The notes beneath the pieces were generated by a model. It made no database searches. It saw only the letters and a program-made list of their open reading frames with translations, and was not told where the DNA came from. A stretch of DNA of 20,298 bases from Brachionus koreanus (Eukaryota; Rotifera; Eurotatoria; Ploima; Brachionidae), in NCBI GenBank assembly GCA_016987375.1, contig PJRA01000216.1, positions 314,450 to 334,747 on the forward strand. Direction: 5' to 3'. Within the stretch, counting starts at the first letter, position 1; each line of letters begins with the position of its first letter. This document shows positions 1-9,245 of the stretch, piece by piece. Position numbers and translations under genes: made by a program.

Positions 1-158
1 AGAAGAACCTTGTTGTATCGAGTTTTCGTTGCATCGAAATTCGTTCTATAGAAGATAAAAAGTATTCATTTTCCATTGATCGAAATCGATTCTGATAACC
101 GAATTCGTTCTATAGGGTTTTTCGTTCTATGGGGTTTCGTTGTACGGAGGATTGACTG
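1..158. mobile_element. terminal part of a pogo/Tigger-like DNA transposon
   Basis: The segment ends in ...GGATTGACTG followed by TA, so read from the other strand it begins CAGTCAATCCTCCGTACAAC. That layout (CAGT start, TA target site, then short repeats around 'cgttctatag', 'cgttgtacg' and 'cgttgcatcg') is how pogo/Tigger-type Tc1/mariner relatives end. 'ttcgttctatag/g' recurs at about 43, 106 and 122. Only one end lies in the window, so neither the element length nor a transposase can be judged. A short open frame on the minus strand here looks like chance. Confidence 0.5.
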
Positions 159-160
159 TA

Positions 161-997
161 AGTCATTTTTGAAAAATTTTAAGAATAATTTTAAGTGTCT
201 GGTAAAGTCATCAAGGCTCTGATTTATAGATCTTTTAATTCTCTTTCCGAATTTACAAGGTGATTGAGGATGTGTCAAGATAAATCAAAAGTGTCTAATA
301 GTATGCGATAAACCGAAAAAATAAACCAAGATATCTTATAGAAGATTTATTCCAGAAAAAAACACGATTTTATGAAAGAGCATTATTAACAACAAAACAA
401 TAAATCCAGATTAACAATTAAAAACACTTAAAAATATAGAAAAAAAATTTCAATTTAAACTTAAAAACCACTATTTGTTCTGTAAAAAAGATGGTGTGTA
501 CGTTTTAAAGGTATTCATCTAACTTCAAGTAAAAGTACGCGATCTAAAGCAAACAAGAAACATTTGTCAGTAAATAAAAATTTTAATTGTGTAATTATAA
601 GTGTGAAGGCCATATCTAGTCTATTACTGACGACAGATTCAGACATTCTATTGATTAGAATATTGCAACAATAACCGGTTCATATTGGTGAACTAATTAT
701 TTTTTTATCTAATTCCTCTATAAAAAATGATATGCTTTAGAAAGAATAAAAAAAATTTTGATCAGAAAATTCTAAAAACATATTAAATTCGAAAATTTTT
801 TTGTTACTTAAATAATTGAACTTGTATTAGATATTTTTTTAATTAGCTTTTTAATTTTAGCTTCAAATCTAATCGGAAAATTTAAAAGAATATTAATTTT
901 CTAATAAAATTTATAATAAATAGAAAAAAATTATTTGTTATATTTAATAATCATTAACAATATTTATAATAATAAAAAAAGAAAACAAACATTTTAA
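161..997. other. intergenic, no gene seen
   Basis: This is AT-rich sequence without a convincing exon, RNA gene or terminal-repeat element. Its right part is the 3' flank of the minus-strand YJU2 gene; an ATTAAA-type poly(A) signal on the minus strand lies at 943-948, about 50 nt past the stop. Confidence 0.5.
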
Positions 998-2105
998 CTA
1001 TTCGTCTTCTTCACTGCTATACTCAGCTAAAGAAGAGAGAGCACCAAGATTTGGCTTTGGGTGATCTTTTTCTGAATTTTGAACCACGTCGGGTTTCTTT
1101 TTAATAAATGAAGATATTTTTGACTTGGTCAAAGTATTATTGGTTGTTTGAATAGAAGGATTTTTGAAAAATTCAGACAAAGAATTTTTGGGCTGATCAA
1201 TTTTGATTTTTTTAGTGGTAATTTCTTCCTCAATCTCTTCATCAATCTCTTCCAATTTATTCTTTTTGCTTGCTTCTTCATCTACTTTCTCAATTAATTC
1301 ATCTTTTGAAATATCATCTGAATTGTTCTTGCCAAATATGCGCTTTATTTCTTCTTCATCTTCTTCTTCTTGAATTTTGAGCATTTTCTTTTTCAATTCT
1401 TCTTGTTCTTGTAGCAAAATTTTTGGATCAACAGAAGCATGAGCCGCATTAAGTTCTCTTATGTCTTCCAAAGTTTCCAAAATTGCCATTTCTCGCCTAG
1501 AATCACGGGTTCGATTTTCCAATATTTTCATCGGATTATTCGCCTCTTCTTCCTTTTCTTGTTTGGCTTCAAGTTCTGCTTGTTTTTCAGCCAAACGAAT
1601 GCATTCAAAATTCCTAATCGCTCCAAACTCCATCTCATAGTCTGAATTTTCCGGATCAGTCTAATAGAAAATTTTTTTAATTAAACAAAAAAGGCTAACA
1701 AAATATAAAACTTACCAAAAAGGTGATTTCAGCCAAACACTTTGTACATTTTATATAAAATCTGTACACTTGAATTCCAAGATATGTCTTTCCAATAACA
1801 TCCTCTTTTCTTGCGTTAAATTTTTTACCTCTATAAATATATTCACCACATGTTGTGCATCTAATTTAGAAAAAAGATAAGCTTGAGTAGAATATTGGTT
1901 TTTTAAAAATAATAAAGCAACTTACCTCATGTTAAATGGTGCCATAAGACGAATGGTAAATTGACGATTCTTTTCCCGTTTGACCCTTGGGAGCTTCGAA
2001 GGATCGAAATTGGGTGGATAGTATTTCTAAAAATAAAAATGATCAATAAGTGTTGGACTACATTATTTTTAATTGACTTACATTCAAAACTTTTCTTTCA
2101 GACAT
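998..2105 (-). CDS. YJU2: Splicing factor YJU2 (CCDC94 family)
   Basis: YJU2 joins the spliceosome with the Prp19-associated proteins and promotes branching, the first catalytic step; it acts in the nucleus. Four exons on the minus strand join in frame: 2105-2082, 2026-1926, 1860-1716 and 1660-998, giving 310 residues (human about 323). All three introns are GT-AG and 55-65 nt. The protein starts [19 protein letters not shown], almost the family consensus. A zinc-binding pair follows, C43-x2-C46 and C80-x2-C83, with the conserved [15 protein letters not shown] between them. Later come [17 protein letters not shown] and [14 protein letters not shown], also family landmarks. The C-terminal half is an E/K-rich coiled coil and then a low-complexity tail ending SSEEDE. 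An in-frame TAA two codons before the ATG supports the start. No missing residues or frame breaks were seen. The family assignment is very secure. Confidence 0.97.
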
Positions 2106-2478
2106 TTTTTCTTATAAAAAATTTTTTGATTAAAAATTTTGAGTCGTATATTTATACATGTTTTATTTTTGAAATTATGTTATATTTAATTTCAAAAAAT
2201 ATTTAACTTTCTAGCAATTTATATAAATAATAGGAATTAGCTAATAAAGAGTGAAATGTGATTGATTTTGTTCGCTATTTTGGATTCAAAATTCTTAATT
2301 TTATAATTCATTTAATTGATTTACTATTTGTTTCATTTAAATAAGTTTCTAAAGTGTAATGAAATTTTCGAATTAATGAAGAATGAATTAAAAAACAAGA
2401 AGAAGAACAGTAAGGCGAATTTTGACAGAGTAAATATGAGTATTAATGGGCTGAATTGAAAAATAACTTAGAGAATTT
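2106..2478. other. 5' flank of YJU2, no gene seen
   Basis: This is AT-rich upstream sequence of the minus-strand YJU2 gene and presumably holds its promoter. I saw no recognisable TATA or Inr arrangement I would defend. A plus-strand open frame overlapping YJU2 exons 1-2 is an antisense shadow. Confidence 0.4.
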
Positions 2479-2489
2479 AACCTACAATC

Positions 2490-2497
2490 AGATATAG
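2490..2497. repeat. target-site duplication AGATATAG (left copy)
   Basis: This is identical to 3217-3224 on the far side of the foldback element. Removing the element and one copy restores a continuous reverse-transcriptase reading (NLQSDI joined to VCKWSKDW), which argues that the repeat is a true duplication. Confidence 0.7.
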
Positions 2498-3216
2498 ATA
2501 AGTGTTGGATGCGGTCTTAGCGAACCGGTCAAAATTGCGGACGGTTTTTTGCAGTCAGACGACCGGTTCTCCAAACTGTCTCAAATTTGACCGGTTCGCT
2601 ACGGCCAGCTTAAAACTGGCAGCCACAAATACGGCCAACAATTTTGCTGACAGTAAATTGGCCGGTCTCGAAAACGGTCAGGATTTTTGGCCGCCAAAAA
2701 ATACGGCCAACTATTTTGCCGGTGGTTTTTTGGCCGGTCTCCCAAACGGTCTAAATTTTTTTTCCGAAATAAAGATTTTAAAATTTATAACTATTTACTT
2801 AAATATTTATGATTAAAAATTTGAAAAAAAATAAGAATCAAAGACAATTTGAATATTTTTCAAATATTTTTTTAAAAATTTTTTTAACAAAAAATCTCTT
2901 TTGATAAAAAAAATTACTGAAGTTAAAGGCTTTTTTAAAATTTCAATCAAAAATATTTAATTTTAACAAATATAGCTCATATACTAGTTGGCCGTATTAA
3001 TGGCGGCCCGTTTATAGTTGGCCGTATTTTTTTGCGGTCTGAAATTGAGACCCTTTGGGAGACCGGCCAAATGACCGCCCGCAAAATAGTTGGCCGTATT
3101 TTTGGTCGGACGGTCTTTTGGCCGCAAATAGTTGGCCGAGTTTAGCGAATACGGTCTCGGCCACAAATAATTTTTACCGGATCACTGACCGTGTGTACGG
3201 ATCCCAACACTAATAA
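2498..3216. mobile_element. GC-rich foldback element (hAT-like non-autonomous transposon)
   Basis: Two GC-rich arms (about 2501-2768 and 2979-3211) are inverted copies of each other around an AT-rich core of roughly 210 bp. The outer ends read AGTGTTGGAT on the left and, from the other strand, AGTGTTGGGAT on the right. Within the arms the unit ATACGGCCAACTA recurs, twice on the plus strand (about 2629 and 2701) and four times in full or partly on the minus strand (about 2985-3140). The block at 2698-2757 matches the reverse complement of 3041-3103 closely, sharing TTTGGCCGGTCTCCCAAA. An 8-bp direct repeat AGATATAG flanks it (2490-2497 and 3217-3224). The inner TIR alignment is offset by 3 and 5 bp from these repeats, so exact ends are uncertain. 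It has no coding capacity. The 8-bp duplication suggests hAT, but that is inference. Confidence 0.75.
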
Positions 3217-4140
3217 AGATATAGTGTGTAAATGGTCAAAAGATTGGTCGACTCAGTTAAATGTGAAGTTGCTCAAGAGTCTGTTCTTGGTCCAATATTA
3301 TTCATTATGAACACAAATGACCTTTCAGATTGTGTTTCAAATAAGATGTAGATGCATGCTGATGATTCAACAATATTAGCTTTTGTTAATCAAGTTTATG
3401 AAAAAATGAAATTACAGAAAGATTAAGATGCAATTTGTACAGGTTTGGGGCATGTGTTTGTGTTAGTATATGTACAAAAGCTAATAAAATCCTAGGAATA
3501 CTTAAGCGAACGTTTAATAGTAGAGATAAGAACTTATGGGCAAAATTATATACATCTATGGTAAGAACTCATTTCGAGTTTGCGATGCAAGAGTGGAATC
3601 CAAGTAAAAAAATGGACTAGATGTTAATGCATTAGAAAAAGTCCAGGAACGCGCCACAAAAATACCTTTGACTTTGAAAGCTATGGACTACTTATTGAAG
3701 ATAGGGCTAACAAACTTAGTGAAAGGATAATGAGAGAAGATGTGATTGAAATGTATAAACTAGTCACTGGATTGGAAAATGCTCAGCTAACTAGAGTTCC
3801 TTTATCTGTATCGTAAGAGAAAGGGACAATATATAGAATGCACAGAGAAACTATTCCAGCCAAATTGAGAAACGATTTTGCAAGTGCAGTGACTGCCCGA
3901 CATGTTTTCTTCTTAAATAGAGTGGTCTCTCAATGGAATAGATTGCCTGATAGTGTTATCAAATCCAAATCCACCGAAGCTTTGAAGGTTACGCTGGAAA
4001 AATTCAATGAATGTGGCTGCATCAGCTCCATATGGCCAAGCAGTAATGGGCTCACAGCAAGAACTACTAACTAGATCACCTTTAAGCTCCAGTTTAAACT
4101 ACTAATATTGCTAAATTAGATGAAAGTTATACTTTCTTTC
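3217..4140 (+). pseudogene. CR1/L2-type non-LTR retrotransposon reverse-transcriptase remnant
   Basis: This is a broken 3' part of a non-LTR retrotransposon reverse transcriptase. Pieces readable on the plus strand: KWSKDWSTQLNV (about 3229-3264), ESVLGPILFIMNTNDLSD (about 3277-3330), the active-site strand as MHADD instead of the usual YADD (3352-3366) directly after an in-frame TAG (3349-3351), KANKILGILKRTF (from about 3477) with LYTSMVRTHFEFAMQEWNPS, then ALEKVQERATK and the C-terminal FFLNRVVSQWNRLPDSVI (from about 3910), ending near TAG 4072. Several stops and frame changes make it inactive. Short CTTT repeats near 4130 may mark the 3' tail. The order of the first two pieces is abnormal (see findings). 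CR1/L2 is the best guess from the C-terminal layout; Jockey-like clades cannot be excluded. Confidence 0.85.
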
Positions 4141-4534
4141 TTTGAAAGAATATTTGAATAACGACTGCTACACCATGTACATGTATCTTAATTAATGAAA
4201 TTATTTTTTTTTTAGTAAATAATTCATTATTTCGTCCCTTAGTATTCTTTACCTTCCTTTTCCGGCTATTGAAGTGATCTTCTTTTCTAAGGTCTATTTT
4301 TTCCTTAAAATTAATTAAATTTAAAAAAAAATCTACTTTTGCAATATAATTTGTACTCTGTTAAATTAATTTCTATCTAAAGCCTATTTTACATCACTAA
4401 ATTTACAATTAAACACTCATCTTTATTGTATAAAAAAGATTAAAAATAGTCATAAAATCTATAATTTTTAATTAAATTTGTTGTAAATAACTAAATATTA
4501 AATTTTATCAAAAAAAAATAAATATGTAAAACAA
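4141..4534. other. intergenic, no gene seen
   Basis: This is AT-rich sequence between the retrotransposon remnant and the end of the minus-strand gene at 4535. A minus-strand AATAAA at 4427-4422, about 108 nt past that gene's stop, is a plausible poly(A) signal. Nothing else was recognised. Confidence 0.45.
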
Positions 4535-6685
4535 TCATTCCTCATCACTATCTTGAAATTTCCAAAGTTGATTTTCTTTTTCGTCATCATTCTGTTCGTT
4601 TAAATCGTTTTGATTGTCAACATCGGATTTTTTCTCATCATTATTTTCAATTATTTTCGAGTTTTCACCAGCTTCTGTCTCATCTTTTTGCAAACTTTCT
4701 TCTTTTATTTCAGATTTATTCTCCATTGCATTCGACTCTTCAACTATTTCACTTTTTTTAATTGTATCATTTTTCTCTTCAATCTCATCTTGATTTTCAA
4801 TTAATTTATCACTTTTAACCTCATCCTCTAAATTTATTTCTGATCGATTTTCAAACTCATCAGGCACTTCATCGTTATCACTCACTTTTGCTATACTTTT
4901 TTTACTTTGCTCCAATTCATTGTTTTCCTCGACTTGAACATTTGAATTTTTAGAAACAACACTATTTTCTTTTTGTTCGAAATTCAATTCATTCTCTTGA
5001 CTTTTCTTACTCTGATTCTCTTCAAAAATTGAATCATCCAAATTAGATTTTTTAGAGGTACTTTTTACACTTTCAATTGGTATTTCTTCTTCGTTGTTTT
5101 TAATTTCTATACTTTTTAATGTCTCATCATTTTTAAAATTTTCTATTTCTAGATTAGGCTCGTCTCCCAATTTATTCTCAGCTAAATCATTGTCACCATG
5201 CTCATTGAGGATAACAGATTCTTGTAAATCATCATCTTCCAATTTCTTTGAAATATTCGGAGTAGATGTTTTATAAATATCTTCATCATTTTTGGCCTCG
5301 TTTACATTCTCAATATCCAAATCAAGCTTCGGCTTTGTCTCAGGTTTTTTCGCTATGGGAGGTTTTGAGTCTACTTTTGATTTTACCCTAATTTTGCTGG
5401 TTGTCGGTGCTTGGATCTCAGTTGATTTATATGGATTATCAGGTTTTACTTTACCATTTGGTCTCCATCCTTTGCCTGCATTTTTATCTTCTTTTAAAAT
5501 TTTTTTTTCACATAAATTTTTTTCATTTGATAGAACAAAGTCCGATTTATATGGATTATCGGGTTTTACTTTACCATTTGGTTTCCATTCCTTTCCCACA
5601 TTAGCGTTTTTATTTACGCTAATTTTTTTATCTACAACAGGTGGTTTTTCGTACAGCATTTTAAGATCATCTTTGCTTTTTGCACATACTGGTTTCCATC
5701 CATGGCCAACATCCCCTTCATCTCTCAAGATTTTTCGCTTTACTGTGACACTTTTAAAAGGTTCTTTTGCAAAATCACTGTAATTAGATGGCTTAGGAGT
5801 TTTTTTTCTCGACACTTGGTTTCTACATATGTCCCTTGGATCAATTGGAATTTTTTTTTTTACTACTACTGTTTTAAATGGTTCTTTTTCGGGCACTGGT
5901 CTCGCGTAAACGTTGAAATTATCTTTTGGTTTTGACAAAATATTCTTCCAGCCTTGGCCAACATCTTTGGAATCCAAAATGATTTTTTTTTTAACAGTAA
6001 CATTCTTAAATGGATCTTTTTCATAGCTTGAACTCGAACAAATTCTTAAATCTTCTTTGGATTTTCCAAGAGTTGGCTTCCAGCCTTTTCCTATGTCTCT
6101 TAAGTCTTTGGGAATTTTTTTCCTAGTCTTAGTTAAATCTTGTGAAGTTGAAAAAATCGCTGATTTAGACATAGCTCTTTCGACTGGTTTCCAAAATGTT
6201 TGCCTCATGTTAGTCTGCGATCTTGTGTGATCAAAAGAGCTCAAGCTTCTATTTCTTTGCTTTTTGGGTGATCTAGATGAATTGCTTCGTGCATATTGGT
6301 CATAGTTGTATTTTTGTCCATGTTTCGGAGCATAACTTGAATAAGTCGATATGTTGCCATAGTCGGTCTCAAGAGGAAATTTAAAAGAAAAGCTTAGACT
6401 CGGTCTCCGATTGAAATATCGGTTTTCCGAAGGCTCATAAAAATCCGAGTCGTATTCCGAGTCACTGTTTAAATAATCCGACTCACTAGAACTTATGTCA
6501 TACAATTTAGAATTAGATTTGCTCAGAGACGAACGAGAATTGCAGTAAAAGCTACTCTGTGATTTACTGTCAATCAGATTGTCCATATCATGAAACATCT
6601 GTATCATTTCAGCCTTACATTCTCGCAGCTTCTTTATTTGTTCATCGAGTTTTTTATTTGAATCGATTAAATTCGGCGATAGCAT
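4535..6685 (-). CDS. Unrecognised 716-residue protein with GWKP repeats and acidic tail
   Basis: I do not recognise this family. One intronless frame of 716 residues, with an in-frame TAA immediately before the ATG. Residues 8-35 could form a short coiled coil. Residues 40-185 are rich in S, Y, R and N. A repeat follows with approximate consensus KKKI-x2-D-x2-DVG-x-GWKP-x4-KSKDDL: units near 188-213, 232-257, 276-287 (degenerate), 316-341, 353-381 and 394-421. Three units are preceded by (D/E)PFK(N/T/S)V. The last two units also share GKVKPDNPYKS. Residues 440-716 are E, N, K, S and D rich, almost certainly disordered, ending WKFQDSDEE. No signal peptide or membrane segment. Basic repeats with an acidic tail could suit a cytoskeletal or scaffold protein, but that is speculation. 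Length, composition and clear amino-acid-level repeats make it a real gene rather than a chance frame. Confidence 0.85.
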   Translation of the reverse strand: MLSPNLIDSNKKLDEQIKKLRECKAEMIQMFHDMDNLIDSKSQSSFYCNSRSSLSKSNSKLYDISSSESDYLNSDSEYDSDFYEPSENRYFNRRPSLSFSFKFPLETDYGNISTYSSYAPKHGQKYNYDQYARSNSSRSPKKQRNRSLSSFDHTRSQTNMRQTFWKPVERAMSKSAIFSTSQDLTKTRKKIPKDLRDIGKGWKPTLGKSKEDLRICSSSSYEKDPFKNVTVKKKIILDSKDVGQGWKNILSKPKDNFNVYARPVPEKEPFKTVVVKKKIPIDPRDICRNQVSRKKTPKPSNYSDFAKEPFKSVTVKRKILRDEGDVGHGWKPVCAKSKDDLKMLYEKPPVVDKKISVNKNANVGKEWKPNGKVKPDNPYKSDFVLSNEKNLCEKKILKEDKNAGKGWRPNGKVKPDNPYKSTEIQAPTTSKIRVKSKVDSKPPIAKKPETKPKLDLDIENVNEAKNDEDIYKTSTPNISKKLEDDDLQESVILNEHGDNDLAENKLGDEPNLEIENFKNDETLKSIEIKNNEEEIPIESVKSTSKKSNLDDSIFEENQSKKSQENELNFEQKENSVVSKNSNVQVEENNELEQSKKSIAKVSDNDEVPDEFENRSEINLEDEVKSDKLIENQDEIEEKNDTIKKSEIVEESNAMENKSEIKEESLQKDETEAGENSKIIENNDEKKSDVDNQNDLNEQNDDEKENQLWKFQDSDEE
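5424..5470 (-). repeat. internal coding repeat, copy 1 (pair at 5544-5590)
   Basis: About 47 bp that recur almost unchanged at 5544-5590, exactly 120 bp (40 codons) away, inside the GWKP-repeat gene. Both copies encode PNGKVKPDNPYKS. The near identity at nucleotide level contrasts with the diverged other units. Confidence 0.85.
5544..5590 (-). repeat. internal coding repeat, copy 2
   Basis: Partner of 5424-5470 at a spacing of exactly 120 bp, keeping the frame. Only a few single-base differences are visible (for example a/g near the middle and c/t near the end). Confidence 0.85.
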
Positions 6686-7119
6686 ATTTATGTTGATTTA
6701 TCAATTTTATTCTAAGTCAAAAGGTGTCTTTTTAAGTTAAATTTTAAATTTTTGAGAATTTAATCTTGTTGCCATGACAACCAAAACAAATAATTTTTTT
6801 ATTGCATCAATTAATAAATATAAAGCTAATTGTCAATATGGTCAATCTATTGAATTTAAAAGAACTTTTTAAGTTTGAATTTTTTCATTTTAAGGTCATT
6901 TATTCTATTCAAAAAGCGCTTTGGTCTTTAAAAAAAATTTTTCTTAAAATTTCATTCAATAGAATAAGTCATTGTTATGGTTCAATCACTTTACCACATG
7001 TATTTATCTCACATATATTTTAAAAGTTTTTTTTTTAAACTAGCTTTTTAAAAAATTTTAAGTTGTGCAAAAAAATGTGTTAAATTTGCTCTTTAATCTT
7101 TAATCATCTATGAGTGATT
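6686..7119. other. 5' flank of the GWKP-repeat gene, no gene seen
   Basis: AT-rich sequence upstream of the minus-strand gene, with long T runs. A 73-codon plus-strand frame (6802-7023) is F/K/L/I-rich in the way random AT-rich DNA is and has no recognisable motif, so I leave it out. Confidence 0.4.
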
Positions 7120-8060
7120 AGTTAGATTCTTCTCTTATGCCATTCATTACTTTTTGAACCAAAAAACTCATTTGACTCTTTTTCAACTTGATTTTGGTTA
7201 GTTATATGCAGACTTGTGCAAAAGCAGCTTGACTTGACTTCCAAAAAATTTAAAGTCAAGTCAAAAGACTTTTTATTGAAAAAAAAAATTTAAAAAAATT
7301 AAAGTCAAATGACTTGACTTGACTTTGACTTTATGACTTTTGAACAACTCTGGTTATATGCCGTCCTCTAAGAACCTCTATGAGCCATTAAATGAAAAAA
7401 GATGATAATCATAAGTAGAATGATCTGGACTATTTGATGGATTTTGTTCAATCCTTTCCAACTATTCTATTTTTACCATTGTTCTTCTTGCTGTATTAGG
7501 TTTAACATTATCTCGTTTTTCTTGAAGAAACAAGACAAGCTTTCACTTGCTCAAAGAAGGATAATATTTTTAAGTGAAGTATTCATTCTTTCTAATTGAC
7601 CAAAAATTTAAAGCATGACCGCCCGGAACCAGCTCAAATGTGTTTTACTACTTGGAAATTCCATCAAACCCACAACATCTCCTCTTTATGAAAGCGTTCT
7701 CTTTTCACGACTAGTTTAGCTGGTAAAGATGCGTCCAAGCATTAATTTCTTTTATCATAATTTCCAAAATAAATTCACTTTTCATCAAAAGTAATAATTT
7801 ATCTGAAAAACCGATCATTTAAAGGATTTTTAAGGAGTTTCCTACAAATTTTAATGCGTTGTTGAATATAGAAATCTGTCAAATCATGAATAACAGTTTA
7901 GCAGCGTATGCGAGCTTAGTTAATCAAATTACGGCGATTGATAATTGTCTAGTACATATGAAAATCACCAATAATGAATATTTAAACCAATCTTTTACCC
8001 TTCTTACTTTAAGGACATTTTAAACTATTTTCAACATTTAGATATTTCACGAGTTACTGT
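7120..8060 (-). pseudogene. mariner transposase remnant, copy A
   Basis: Read on the minus strand, scattered frames give mariner transposase signatures in the right order: FDEK-x-IYFGNYDKRN near 7790-7750 (the catalytic D of the D-E-K strand), LPAKLVVKRE near 7730-7700, KPNTARRTMVKIE near 7510-7460 (degenerate form of the second-D strand), DYHLFSF near 7405, FLRGR just next to the inserted MITE, and after it VEKESNEFFGSKSNEWHKRRI near 7180-7120, typical of the C-terminus. Many stops and frameshifts make it dead. A second copy in the same orientation lies at 17756-18325. A hAT-like MITE interrupts it at 7209-7352. The outer ends were not resolved; homology with copy B may run to about 8100. 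Confidence 0.85.
7209..7352. mobile_element. 144-bp hAT-like MITE
   Basis: The left end reads CAGACTTGTGCAAAAG; the right end read from the other strand is CAGAGTTGTTCAAAAG. Perfect 8-bp duplications GTTATATG flank it (7201-7208 and 7353-7360). CA...TG ends and an 8-bp duplication are hAT-like. The interior consists of repeated GACTT/AAGTC words that can fold (TTGACTTGACTT against AAGTCAAGTC). The second mariner copy has an uninterrupted sequence at the matching place (near 17785-17797), which confirms the boundaries. Too short to code for anything. Confidence 0.9.
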
Positions 8061-8278
8061 TGTTGCCGATAGTTTGCACAAAATTTCAAAATTCTTATTT
8101 TAAGTTTTCATTCTATAAAATTTTTGGTGATAATAGAAAATTTTATGACTTTTCCGAGTAAAAATTGAGAAAAATTTTATTAGAGTAAATAATTTTATTT
8201 GTAAAATAGAGAATACCTAAATTTGACTCAAACAGAGAAAAAAATATATATTCTTTAATTTGATTAAATATTGAAAAG

Positions 8279-8410
8279 TGGCATTGTGAAATTTCATACA
8301 AAATTTCCTAAATAAAAAGTTAAAAAAAATTATAACCTTTGCTCTACTGGTCTAAGATTTGTTCTGCAAATTAATCAAAAAGTGAAGCAACTGTTGTTTC
8401 ACCTACTACA
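8279..8410. mobile_element. possible diverged relative of the 14271 MITE
   Basis: It starts GGCATTGTGAA like the MITE at 14271 and keeps further words in the same order and at similar spacing: ACAAAA, TATAAC, GTCTAA, GTTCTGCAA and then a CACC. I did not find the matching right end, so it would be a one-ended or decayed copy. Confidence 0.35.
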
Positions 8411-8587
8411 GAAGTCTGTGCAAATTCTGCAAAATTTCACTCAATATAAAAATATTGAAAATTAATGTCAATGTGAAATCTTAGTACAAAAATTACAGTA
8501 CAAAAAGGAAAAACTAAATAATTATTTTTCTAGTTGTTTGTACAAGTTTGTACAAACGAATTCTAAGCTCTGCAAAAACTGTGCAAT

Positions 8588-8625
8588 TAGCCTAAAGTGA
8601 TTTAGATCTAAATCACTTTAGGCTA
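8588..8625. repeat. 38-bp perfect palindrome
   Basis: The left half is TAGCCTAAAGTGATTTAGA and the right half is its exact reverse complement, with no spacer (the centre is AGATCT). Flanking bases do not continue the symmetry beyond a base or two. A perfect 38-bp palindrome with mixed composition is not expected by chance. Confidence 0.95.
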
Positions 8626-9093
8626 GTTTTCCAATTTTGATGATGTCATGATGTTGTTAAACGTCAGTATGAAAACTCATAATTTTTCAAATTGATTGAT
8701 TAAAGAAGAATATATTGGGCTTGTTTTTCTCCTGATTCTGTTTTTATTTTTTTTAAAATAAGAAAAATTAAAGATTTGTCACAAATCTTACTACTAAATT
8801 TCTATGTTAATTTCCAATTTTTTGTACGTTTTTTAATATGAAATATCTAAAATTGAACTTTATAATTAATATGTTTTAGGAATTTTAATTGAACCATAAT
8901 TGTAACAAAAAATTTAATTAAATAAATCTCAAATAAATTAATAAAAAAAATTGACATTTTTTAATAGTTCTTAATCATTAAGCTTTAAATTGAAGACTAA
9001 GCCATTACTTTAAATCCAAATTTTTTCATTATTATGCTTCTTTTTGTTGTGAGATCAAAATTAGAATAAGTTAGAAATGTAATGAGAAATTTG

Positions 9094-9245
9094 ACGAAAA
9101 TCTCTTGAGATTCTCTCGCGATTCTTCATACATTTTTTCTAATGAGATCTCATATAAATCTCATATTTTTCTACATGTAATCCATTTCTACATTTCTACA
9201 TTGTATCTCAATTAGATCTTTTATGAGATCGTAATGAGAATGAGA
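9094..9245. repeat. cluster of GAGAT/ATCTC words and short palindromes
   Basis: GAGAT or ATCTC recurs many times, including TCTCTTGAGA (9101-9110) and the 12-bp palindrome ATGAGATCTCAT (9142-9153). 'TAATGAGAA' occurs on both sides (about 9080 and 9231). It could be a decayed MITE, but no terminal repeat plus duplication was found. Confidence 0.35.

Noticed and set aside
66..278. 70-codon minus-strand frame at the left edge
   Set aside because: It overlaps the transposon end and its composition looks like chance; no family motif.
1439..1645. Plus-strand frame opposite YJU2 exon 4
   Set aside because: Antisense shadow of a well-supported coding exon.
5292..5783. 163-codon plus-strand frame opposite the GWKP-repeat gene
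   Set aside because: It mirrors the repeats of the minus-strand gene; hydrophobic content is the expected antisense of K/D/E-rich codons.
6802..7023. 73-codon plus-strand frame
   Set aside because: Composition of random AT-rich DNA, no motif, no neighbouring splice logic.
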